Of a DNA stretch of 20,110 bases, positions 14,390 through 20,110 are shown in pieces (the stretch's first letter is position 1; every line of letters begins with the position of its first letter). A program made the position numbers and the translations under genes. This stretch comes from a virus, in the IMG/VR virus record IMGVR_UViG_3300022925_000240, positions 1-20,110 of that record. One strand, 5' to 3'. Below the pieces are notes generated by a model, which had not been told where the DNA came from, did no database searches, and saw only the letters and a list, made by a program, of their open reading frames with translations.

Positions 14390-14951
14390 TTTGTTCCTCT
14401 AATATATTCATATGAACTACAACTAATTGTGCATAGGCTACTGCGTGTGCTTTCTTAAAACTATAACTATCCTGTCCTGCTTTGTGCCATATAGTTTCTC
14501 CTACTTCACGCCATGTTTTTCCTATTAGGTGTCTTTTTGCAGGACGTATAACTGCTAAGAACATTGCCATACGAGGTATACTAGTTATATCCTCAGGCAT
14601 TCTAGCCATTGTCTCGAAGTGTTTACCAACGTGTATTAGTTGCTCAAAGAAATCTCTATTGTGTAAATTAGACCAATTAGGCTCTCTCATCATTTCCACT
14701 AAGTGTATTTCATTTTTTATATGTTGATAAACATTTACATTAAGTAAATCTAATTTGAAGTATCCTAAACTTTCAGCAGTTTTATGATCTACAGTTGCAA
14801 TTCCATCATGTGCTTGTGGAACTTTATTAAAATAAACACCTGTATTATGCTTATTGCCATTTTCTAACCTTGCTCCTATACCCTTCACATGTTTTAGTAA
14901 ATGTGTTCTATCAGCAAAGTCTATATCTACATCTGGCATGTCGTATATCAT
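14379..14951 (-). CDS. Miniature DnaE-like (C-family polymerase palm) protein
   Basis: This 190-residue protein keeps, in order and with very short spacers, blocks of DnaE polymerases. PDVDIDF (6-12) has Asp7 and Asp9 in the catalytic positions. KHNTGV (34-39) corresponds to KHxGGV, and FKLDLL (65-70) supplies the third Asp (68). VIRP (134-137) and FKKAHAVAYA (165-174) match the later fingers block. It lacks the RGSAGSS palm block, most of the fingers, PHP and OB domains. All blocks are shared with the 565-residue DnaE-like gene at 4892. I recall similar hypotheticals in T4-like cyanophages, which suggests it is not a decaying fragment. Its frame is intact, and it is coupled by ATGA upstream with AGGA before the ATG. 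Function unknown; polymerase activity seems doubtful at this size. Confidence 0.7.
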   Translation of the reverse strand: MIYDMPDVDIDFADRTHLLKHVKGIGARLENGNKHNTGVYFNKVPQAHDGIATVDHKTAESLGYFKLDLLNVNVYQHIKNEIHLVEMMREPNWSNLHNRDFFEQLIHVGKHFETMARMPEDITSIPRMAMFLAVIRPAKRHLIGKTWREVGETIWHKAGQDSYSFKKAHAVAYAQLVVVHMNILEEQNEK

Positions 14952-15655
14952 TTTACAATTCCTAGTTTATTATATATTTTATTTGCAAATTCTTTATGTG
15001 CATTTGTATTAGGATGTCCATGTCTTTCTTCACTGTCATAAGGTTTATATCCTGAATCAAAAGCATCCTTTACAAAACTATATTGTAACAAATCAAAACT
15101 ATTCTTGTCATTAAACTCGTAATAAAAATCCTTAAGAGATTCTAAATCTTTATCTATTCTACGTATATCTTGTGCCACATCTGCAGCCCAAAAAATACAC
15201 AAATCATAACCTAAACTTTTACATAAATGTAAAAGTAAACAGGCCTGGTGCAATGTATTAGTAATTGCACTAGATACATTCAATATCTTTCCCCATTCCT
15301 TAATATAATTTTTATAAAAAATTGGAAGAGTAATATTATGGGTTGTCTCTGTAATTGCCTGGAAACTTGCAAACTCTCCATCATCATAGTCAAATTGATA
15401 CCATTTGTTAATACCATGATTTTCAATCCATATTTCTGTTCTAAACCAAAATGTTAACCCTACACAAACTAGACACTCATTTATTCCGTTGTGTTTTAAT
15501 TTCAGCAAATCTCGTGTAGTAGTTCTAAATATTCTATCATTACTGCTACCTTTGATTCCTTTATGTAACAAGTCTTTACCTGTTATATCACTTAAATAAT
15601 CACCGTAATTCTTTCCATTAGATAAACTATAACTGCATCCATTTACATAGATCAT
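14948..15655 (-). CDS. SGNH/GDSL hydrolase-like protein (copy 2)
   Basis: This 235-residue protein has NGCSYS near the N-terminus (5-10), KGSSNDRI (35-42) as a block with the oxyanion Asn, and HGHPNTNAHKEFA near the C-terminus, with the usual histidine of the last block. As in copy 1, the Asp of the DxxH block is not clearly present. It is coupled by ATGA overlaps to the zinc-finger gene upstream and the miniature DnaE gene downstream. Esterase-like activity on an unknown substrate is inferred. Confidence 0.6.
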   Translation of the reverse strand: MIYVNGCSYSLSNGKNYGDYLSDITGKDLLHKGIKGSSNDRIFRTTTRDLLKLKHNGINECLVCVGLTFWFRTEIWIENHGINKWYQFDYDDGEFASFQAITETTHNITLPIFYKNYIKEWGKILNVSSAITNTLHQACLLLHLCKSLGYDLCIFWAADVAQDIRRIDKDLESLKDFYYEFNDKNSFDLLQYSFVKDAFDSGYKPYDSEERHGHPNTNAHKEFANKIYNKLGIVK

Positions 15656-16386
15656 AGTCCAGCCTCTTTAAGAATATGTTTAACCCATTCTGTATCTGCA
15701 AAGTAATCTACAAATTTACGTTTCCAGAAGTCAGGATCTATATAGGGAAATATCATTTCTATCTGTTCAGGGTTTAATTTATCTAATGCATCCTGTCCAG
15801 TTTTACAGTTAAATATTATCCAACTACTAATCCTGCCTGTAGTTATATCTTTTACAAGAATATTACTATTAGTATAACAGAAGTAATGATTGAATACACT
15901 TTCTTTTTCTTCAGCCCAGGCTTCCATAGTTTTTATACTACGTTCCAGTGCATCTTGTGTTGCTTCTGTACGTAAATGTTCAAACAAATATTCTTGATAA
16001 ACTATGTCCTTAGTCCAATAGTCTAGTTTTTTATTACTTTTAATTACATAGTCTATAAACTTTTGTGTATTGATAGCACGTATGTTTACCATATGTCTAC
16101 CAAACTTTACAAATGCATTGTAATAAGGACTAGTACTAAAGTCTGCATATGTTTTAAACTTTGCACTGCCTTGTGTCAGCTCATAAAAACGTAAGTAAGC
16201 CGTCATGCCTAATTTGACCCCGGGCTCATTTTCTTGTTGGGCACGACGCTTAGGTTCACAAAGATGTGCCGCAAGAGTACTCTCTTTACGATATGATTTG
16301 CCACAGTATTGGCATGTAAAATCTTTGCTTTCCATTGTACGATTTATTATAGCATCTTTTATTATTTCTGTAAACTGTTGATTCAT
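15652..16386 (-). CDS. C2HC zinc-finger protein, conserved phage hypothetical
   Basis: This 244-residue protein carries one zinc finger near the N-terminus: CQYC (Cys25, Cys28), then His41 and Cys43 (CxxC-x12-HxC). A basic stretch EPKRRAQ follows, which would suit nucleic-acid binding. The rest is helical, with patterns such as FYELTQ and FVKFGRHMVN that I recall in hypotheticals of marine T4-like phages. It starts at 16386, overlapping the gp62-like stop (ATGA). An internal ATG at codon 18 would still keep the finger. Neighbouring replication genes suggest a DNA-linked role, which is inference. Confidence 0.65.
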   Translation of the reverse strand: MNQQFTEIIKDAIINRTMESKDFTCQYCGKSYRKESTLAAHLCEPKRRAQQENEPGVKLGMTAYLRFYELTQGSAKFKTYADFSTSPYYNAFVKFGRHMVNIRAINTQKFIDYVIKSNKKLDYWTKDIVYQEYLFEHLRTEATQDALERSIKTMEAWAEEKESVFNHYFCYTNSNILVKDITTGRISSWIIFNCKTGQDALDKLNPEQIEMIFPYIDPDFWKRKFVDYFADTEWVKHILKEAGL

Positions 16387-16826
16387 GCATCACCATACAA
16401 CTTTGCTATCTCTTTCAAATCCTTGTCAGTATACATTTCTGTCAGCATATCTAGTTCATCACTTTTGGCACATGGATGTAACCTTTCTACTTCTTTACGT
16501 CTTTTGCTACTGTTATTCTTATCTTTCTTTTTGTGTCCTACCCACTGATGAAATTGTGTACCCATACCAGGACTTACTGTGCATAATAACTGCCACACTA
16601 GTTTAGGATGCTTTGCTAATTCGAAGTATGTACAATTAACACGTTGGTTACCTGCCATAAGATAATATGCTTGTAATTCATTTGAGCCTTTTACAAGACT
16701 TACATAACGATTTAGCAAGAATGGTGATAATTGTTTTTGGTGTTCTGGTGTAAGACGATCATAGAAGCCATAGTCTTTTTTATCTATTGCCGCTAGTACT
16801 GTGTTTAGTGGTACTTTGTTAGACAT
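16383..16826 (-). CDS. 62: Clamp-loader small subunit, gp62-like
   Basis: This 147-residue protein resembles gp62-type clamp-loader subunits of marine T4-like phages as I remember them. It has an N-terminal LNTVLAAIDKKDYGFYDRL, a central YYLMAGNQRVN, then LLCTVSPGMGTQFHQWV and a basic KKKDKN stretch, ending LKEIAKLYG. T4 gp62 itself is longer (187 residues) and has little motif content, so the call rests on pattern memory and on the replication context. It would pair with a gp44 ATPase to load the gp45 clamp; neither is in this window. It overlaps the upstream gene by 22 nt. Confidence 0.5.
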   Translation of the reverse strand: MSNKVPLNTVLAAIDKKDYGFYDRLTPEHQKQLSPFLLNRYVSLVKGSNELQAYYLMAGNQRVNCTYFELAKHPKLVWQLLCTVSPGMGTQFHQWVGHKKKDKNNSSKRRKEVERLHPCAKSDELDMLTEMYTDKDLKEIAKLYGDA

Positions 16827-17602
16827 AAATGTTCATCCAAAAAGGTTTGCCAATTTTCTTCTGTAATATCATCTACTGACCAATTTCTTAGCTTACCGCC
16901 AGCAAATTCCTCAAGGCTATTTTCATATTCATACATAAATATTTTTTCCATAGCTCTAAATTCCCATTTATTGAAAATACTAACGTTTTGCTCGATATAA
17001 CTTTGTGCATATTTAATTTTATGATCAGGACAAACTGAGTTATGTACAGTATAGTATAATTGTATCAGAGAATACAAATTAAAAATTTCATTATAACTAA
17101 TGTTTATAGCCCAAGGTTTTGGTGAGAATTCGTCCCAACGATCTGGATTATCGTTTGTTTTAAATTCATCAAAAATACTAACATAAAAACAATCCATTAT
17201 CCATTGCAGAGAATGCAATTTTAAATCCCATTGTTCACGGTTTTTGAAAGCATGATTAAATGACATTCTAAATTGTTCCTGTAAATTACTATGGGTAATA
17301 CGAATTATTTGTTTTCCTGGATTTATTTTAGCACAGTGTTCTGATAAGTCGAAAGAAGTCATCCCTGATTCAAACAAAGATCTGATATTTGTATATTTGG
17401 AAATAGGATCATACGTGATGTAATCATATGGAAGCTCTGCTTTTAATTTATCAAATGCAGAATTTAATAGAAATGTATCCTTGGGCGTTTTCCATCCATC
17501 TACTTTTATGCCAGCTTCTGTATCCAAAAATTCAGTATGTAAAAAGTGGCCTAAAAAATGTCCACTTCCTCCTGCAGTAAAACATACAACATAATTATTC
17601 AT
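16805..17602 (-). CDS. Sulfotransferase-like / P-loop-like hypothetical
   Basis: This 265-residue protein begins MNNYVVCFTAGGSGHFLGHF: a beta strand followed by a Gly-rich turn and helix, as in the PAPS-binding loop of sulfotransferase-like proteins. No strict Walker A lysine is present. A later ISYNEIFNLY region and helical C-terminus are compatible with that fold but not diagnostic. The ATG at 17602 overlaps the end of the upstream gene by 8 nt. It could also be an unrelated alpha/beta protein; low certainty on function, good certainty that it is a gene. Confidence 0.5.
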   Translation of the reverse strand: MNNYVVCFTAGGSGHFLGHFLHTEFLDTEAGIKVDGWKTPKDTFLLNSAFDKLKAELPYDYITYDPISKYTNIRSLFESGMTSFDLSEHCAKINPGKQIIRITHSNLQEQFRMSFNHAFKNREQWDLKLHSLQWIMDCFYVSIFDEFKTNDNPDRWDEFSPKPWAINISYNEIFNLYSLIQLYYTVHNSVCPDHKIKYAQSYIEQNVSIFNKWEFRAMEKIFMYEYENSLEEFAGGKLRNWSVDDITEENWQTFLDEHLCLTKYH

Positions 17603-17882
17603 ACTTTATTCCATTATCAATTATTGCATCACTAAATGCTAACATAAACATCCGTGCATCGTCAAGTTTTTCAAACTCTAAAACAATTGTTTTAGTTGGA
17701 TCTTCTAGAGTTACACTATAATCATTTCTGTCTCTATTCTCCAAATACTTTTTAATCCTTTCCCAGATATTTTCCATACCAGCAAGTTGTTTACGAGTAG
17801 TTTGGTAGTTTACATATGCACTCCAGGTAAACTTTCTATAGTCAATTCTTGTTATCTTACCAGGCTCTATCAATGCTAACAA
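17595..17882 (-). CDS. Small hypothetical with uncertain, non-ATG start
   Basis: This 95-codon frame has no ATG before codon 36. The longest candidate start is TTG at 17882, overlapping the upstream gene by 26 nt with no clear ribosome binding site. Other possibilities are TTG at codon 4, or a rare ATA/ATT start near ITRIDYRKF, just after the upstream TAA and a GGTAAG sequence. The body is coherent: a beta-hairpin (KFTWSAYVNYQTT), a basic helix, and an EFEKLDDARMFMLAF helix. Family not recognised. It is likely translated by coupling to the upstream gene. Confidence 0.6.
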   Translation of the reverse strand: MLALIEPGKITRIDYRKFTWSAYVNYQTTRKQLAGMENIWERIKKYLENRDRNDYSVTLEDPTKTIVLEFEKLDDARMFMLAFSDAIIDNGIKYE

Positions 17883-18360
17883 TTTCGTTTTGTTTGTTTA
17901 TATCTTTTGCACAATACACACATTTTGGATTTTCTACTCCAGTCTCAATAGGTATTGCTAGTATCTGTCCTTGTTTTAGTTTTGGAAAAAACCATTTGAC
18001 ATCACTGTAAATGTCTACAATGTTTACAGGCAAATAGTCATGTCTAAAATCTCCGATCGGATTGAATAGGAATGCATCAAATCCTCTATCATTTAAACTA
18101 CTGAAGTTTAGCATTTCTAAATCGCCAATGTGTCTATCACCAATTAATATTTTCCAATCAACAGGCATACGAATTTTATGCTTGCCTATTTCTAATACAA
18201 CTGCAGGGCTATTAAAACTTTCTAAAAATATAAGTGGTATAAAAAAATAATCTGGGTCTGCAGGATTACTATTATCTAATATTGCAAATCTTAAATCATC
18301 TACCTCATCTGGTATATCATTCATTTCATATGCAGTATTCTCTAATGTTAATATTCTCAT
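17857..18360 (-). CDS. Conserved T4-like phage hypothetical
   Basis: This 167-residue, mainly beta protein starts MRILTLENTAYEMNDIP and contains LNDRGFDAFLFNP (about 89-101) and YSDVKWFFPKLKQG (about 118-131). I recall similar proteins of similar length in marine T4-like phages, always uncharacterised. Two cysteines near the C-terminus (CVYC, about 147-150) could bind metal but lack visible partners. The ATG at 18360 lies directly after the upstream stop, with GGAATTAAT before it. No function can be given. Confidence 0.65.
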   Translation of the reverse strand: MRILTLENTAYEMNDIPDEVDDLRFAILDNSNPADPDYFFIPLIFLESFNSPAVVLEIGKHKIRMPVDWKILIGDRHIGDLEMLNFSSLNDRGFDAFLFNPIGDFRHDYLPVNIVDIYSDVKWFFPKLKQGQILAIPIETGVENPKCVYCAKDINKQNEIVSIDRAW

Positions 18361-18361
18361 A

Positions 18362-19084
18362 TTAATTCCAATCCGATAAATGTGTTAAGGCCGCTTCTGC
18401 AACCTTTGATGTGTCTTCCCAAACAGTATGATTTATAAAATTATTAGCCTCTGCTTGCATAGCCATATCAAATAACTGTGGAGATTCATTAGGATAAACT
18501 TTTCCTTTTGCCCAAGTCCAATCCATGTTTCTTATTTCTGGCCAATTAGGAAAGAAAAAATAATCAATTCCTTTTCTTTCTAAAAGTTCTATTGCACTAC
18601 TAAAGTACCAATATGTTTGCATTTCAGCAAGTTCTTCTACAAAAAAATACTTTTCATAAATCTTTTTTATATCTGGACTTAGTCCTAAATCTACTTTACT
18701 AAACCCACCTGTGTGGCATAAACTTCCTTCTTCATTCCTATAGGAAAAACGATAAGGACTAGATGCACAAAAGAATATATAATCTGGTTTATAATCTTCT
18801 ATTGCTTGATCTATTTGTAATCTAATGCCTACATTATTGACGCCGCCATGTGCCAGATTGATATGTTGCCAATTTTTGTTACTAGCAACTATATCAACTA
18901 TTGATGGACTATGCAAACTTAATTGGTATGCTTCTTGTATATCATTCTGTATCTCTGGATCTAAATTGTCTATAGCAACTGTTTTACTTACAGAAAATTC
19001 TGGCCAATCGTCTCCTTTAAGATTATCCCAAGCCTCTCGTGTTGATGTAAAGAAACTATCGCCACAAGAAACAACTGTATTCAT
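18362..19084 (-). CDS. SGNH/GDSL hydrolase-like protein (copy 3)
   Basis: This 240-residue protein has CGDSFF (7-12), the classical GDS block with Ser10. AHGGVNNVGI (about 78-87) serves as the Gly/Asn oxyanion blocks, DYIFFCASS is the central strand, and NHTVWEDTSKVAEAALTHL near the C-terminus is a candidate His block. It is closer to the GDSL consensus at the N-terminus than the other two copies in the window. It lies between the ClpP-like gene (1-nt gap) and the conserved hypothetical at 17857. Esterase or acetylhydrolase activity on an unknown substrate is inferred. Confidence 0.6.
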   Translation of the reverse strand: MNTVVSCGDSFFTSTREAWDNLKGDDWPEFSVSKTVAIDNLDPEIQNDIQEAYQLSLHSPSIVDIVASNKNWQHINLAHGGVNNVGIRLQIDQAIEDYKPDYIFFCASSPYRFSYRNEEGSLCHTGGFSKVDLGLSPDIKKIYEKYFFVEELAEMQTYWYFSSAIELLERKGIDYFFFPNWPEIRNMDWTWAKGKVYPNESPQLFDMAMQAEANNFINHTVWEDTSKVAEAALTHLSDWN

Positions 19085-19085
19085 A

Positions 19086-19655
19086 TTAATATACCTCTTT
19101 TATTTTATCAGCAATGCCATATTTGACTGCTTCTTTTGCACTCAGCCATACATCCTCTGCAGGTAATAATAGTTCTCTAATTTTCTTTTCAGACATTCCT
19201 GTACATTTTTTGTAATGTTCTATCATACGTTCAGTGCTTAGTTCAAATTCACGTACTCTTGCAAATAGTTCATGTTCCTTACCACTGCTTCCCCAACTGT
19301 ATTGGTGTGAAAGGATACTTGTATTAGGAGTTATAATACGTCTACCTTTTGTGCCACTCATAAATGTTAGTACACCACAACTTGCAATTAGTCCTAATCC
19401 AACAGTTTTAATTGGAATAGCACTGCCTTTCATAGTATCAATAAGAGCAAAAGCAGCGTGAACACTACCTCCTGGACTGTTAATAATTAGTATAAGTTCT
19501 TTGGGTCTTAGTTTTGAAGGCAATAAATTCTTTTCTATAATCCATTGTACTATTGGCTTTGTAGATTCAAATGTAAATCCATCTGCCATATAATAGATGC
19601 CGTTTTCCCACATCATACTCCCAGGATCAGGTATTCCTGCTTGGTCTTTTGCCAT
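19086..19655 (-). CDS. ClpP-like serine protease (family S14)
   Basis: This 189-residue protein follows the ClpP layout. LILIINSPGGSV (54-65) is the substrate-binding loop. GLIASCGV (88-95) carries the nucleophile Ser92, TSILSHQ (112-118) carries His117, and the C-terminal EDVWLSAKEAVKYGIAD (167-183) carries the probable Asp168. Length is near bacterial ClpP (about 200), without the usual N-terminal gating sequence. It may form a peptidase barrel working with host Clp ATPases, or process phage proteins. In T4-like phages head maturation is done by gp21, so a separate regulatory role seems more likely. Its ATG overlaps the upstream stop (TAATG). Confidence 0.85.
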   Translation of the reverse strand: MAKDQAGIPDPGSMMWENGIYYMADGFTFESTKPIVQWIIEKNLLPSKLRPKELILIINSPGGSVHAAFALIDTMKGSAIPIKTVGLGLIASCGVLTFMSGTKGRRIITPNTSILSHQYSWGSSGKEHELFARVREFELSTERMIEHYKKCTGMSEKKIRELLLPAEDVWLSAKEAVKYGIADKIKEVY

Positions 19656-19795
19656 TATCTTTTACCCTGTCCTCTATAAGCCTTGTATGATCTTCTTTTA
19701 TGTTTGTTCATTTTACACAGTGAAGGTTTTCTACCAATGCTTGTTTTTGAAAATGTAGGTTCATGCGATGATACTGGTCGAAACATTTTTGCCAT
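19655..19795 (-). CDS. Very small basic protein (46 residues)
   Basis: A 46-codon frame starts with ATG at 19795 (MAKMFRPVSSHEP) and ends with TAA overlapping the ClpP-like ATG (TAATG). It is strongly basic, with KMNKHKRRSYKAYRG at the C-terminus, and suggests nucleic-acid or ribosome binding. GGAATAAAAT precedes the ATG as a ribosome binding site. The coupling on both sides and the good start make it a likely real gene. No family recognised. Confidence 0.65.
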   Translation of the reverse strand: MAKMFRPVSSHEPTFSKTSIGRKPSLCKMNKHKRRSYKAYRGQGKR

Positions 19796-19806
19796 ATTTT
19801 ATTCCT

Positions 19807-20110
19807 TTATATATTCCAATCGGCTTTCTCAACCGTAAATGGATAGTTTGCTTCTTTATAGAAGTTTTTACGTTTTGTTAGATGTCTTTTTGCAAACTTG
19901 CAAGTACTGGTTATATCCCAGATTTGTACGAAGTCTTTGTCTTCTGCTTTTCGGATTCCACGTCCAATACTTTGGATAACCCTAACAAAAGACTTACCAG
20001 GCTCAATAAGCACAAGATTAAAAATGCGAGGAATGTTAATCCCCACCGCCGCCACCCCGTAGGTTGCAATGATAACCTTTCCTGTAGCAGTTGATACCTC
20101 GTCATATTCT
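19807..20110 (-). CDS. uvsW: UvsW helicase, C-terminal part (runs off right edge)
   Basis: The open frame continues beyond the right edge, so only the last ~100 residues are seen. They include GKVIIATYGVAAVGINI (motif V) and VIQSIGRGIRK (motif VI with the arginine fingers) of superfamily 2 helicases, followed by VQIWDITSTCKFAKRHLTKR and a short tail. This matches T4 UvsW, which unwinds branched DNA and R-loops and shifts replication from origin to recombination mode. The frame passes GTG at 20055, but the true start lies outside the window. Confidence 0.85.
   Translation of the reverse strand, partial: EYDEVSTATGKVIIATYGVAAVGINIPRIFNLVLIEPGKSFVRVIQSIGRGIRKAEDKDFVQIWDITSTCKFAKRHLTKRKNFYKEANYPFTVEKADWNI

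Noticed and set aside
14379-14951. Miniature DnaE-like gene as a pseudogene
   Set aside because: The frame is intact, has a good ribosome binding site and coupled neighbours, and keeps all three catalytic aspartates, so decay is unlikely.
16934-16941. CATAAATA on the plus strand
   Set aside because: One mismatch to the late promoter, inside a leftward gene, with no rightward gene downstream; expected by chance in AT-rich DNA.
19911-20105. Leftward 64-codon frame with a hydrophobic stretch at the right edge
   Set aside because: It overlaps the UvsW frame, whose helicase motifs V and VI are clear, in a different phase.
1-20110. tRNA genes, CRISPR arrays, insertion sequences or integration sites
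   Set aside because: No cloverleaf-like segments, regularly spaced repeats, transposase or integrase motifs, or long terminal repeats were noticed on reading both strands; a tRNA scan was not possible here.

Overview
The window looks like part of a strictly lytic, T4-like marine myovirus genome. It is AT-rich and almost entirely coding, with no gap of 300 bases or more, no tRNA, no rRNA, no CRISPR array and no insertion sequence that I can see. Adjacent genes are chained by ATGA, TAATG or longer stop/start overlaps. T4 replication relatives are present: a gp41-type helicase, a gp61-type primase, a probable gp62 clamp-loader subunit and the C-terminal end of a UvsW helicase. Matches to the T4 late promoter TATAAATA stand in front of likely virion genes. 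Many small genes resemble conserved hypotheticals I recall from marine (cyanophage/pelagiphage-like) T4 relatives. The host cannot be read from the sequence. A possible NqrM-like gene would point to a host with Na+-translocating NADH:quinone oxidoreductase.

Layout from left to right. (1) 1-3978, leftward: a late/virion-associated block. It holds a partial protein behind a late promoter, two uncharacterised proteins, a protein with covalent nucleotidyltransferase (ligase-like) motifs, and a small helical protein. Two of these proteins share the leader MRL(K/R)EFK, which resembles the T4 capsid-targeting sequence. (2) 4071-6589, rightward: a class 3 lipase, a 9-bp hairpin, then a C-family (DnaE-type) DNA polymerase core that has no PHP domain but keeps a C-terminal OB fold. 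Its stop codon overlaps the stop of the next block. (3) 13404-6586, leftward: a baseplate/fibre-like protein behind a late promoter, an SGNH-like hydrolase, a small conserved protein, the NqrM-like protein, primase, radical SAM enzyme 1, helicase, radical SAM enzyme 2 and an SDR-like protein. (4) 13426-14172, rightward: two small genes behind their own late promoter, which faces the leftward late promoter of block 3 head-on. (5) 20110-14141, leftward: UvsW, a 46-residue basic protein, a ClpP-like protease, an SGNH-like protein, two conserved hypotheticals, a sulfotransferase-like protein, the gp62-like protein, a zinc-finger protein, another SGNH-like protein, a 190-residue miniature DnaE-like protein and a small hypothetical.

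How the genes fit together: helicase, primase, clamp loader and UvsW form a T4-style replisome and recombination set, but the only polymerase-like genes here are two C-family (bacterial Pol III alpha) proteins rather than a T4 gp43 B-family enzyme; gp43 could still lie outside the window. Tailoring-type enzymes (two radical SAM, three SGNH-like, SDR-like and sulfotransferase-like) sit between the replication genes in the same overlapping chains. The two most unusual signals are the pair of DnaE-like polymerases and the ligase-like protein with an apparent capsid-targeting leader.
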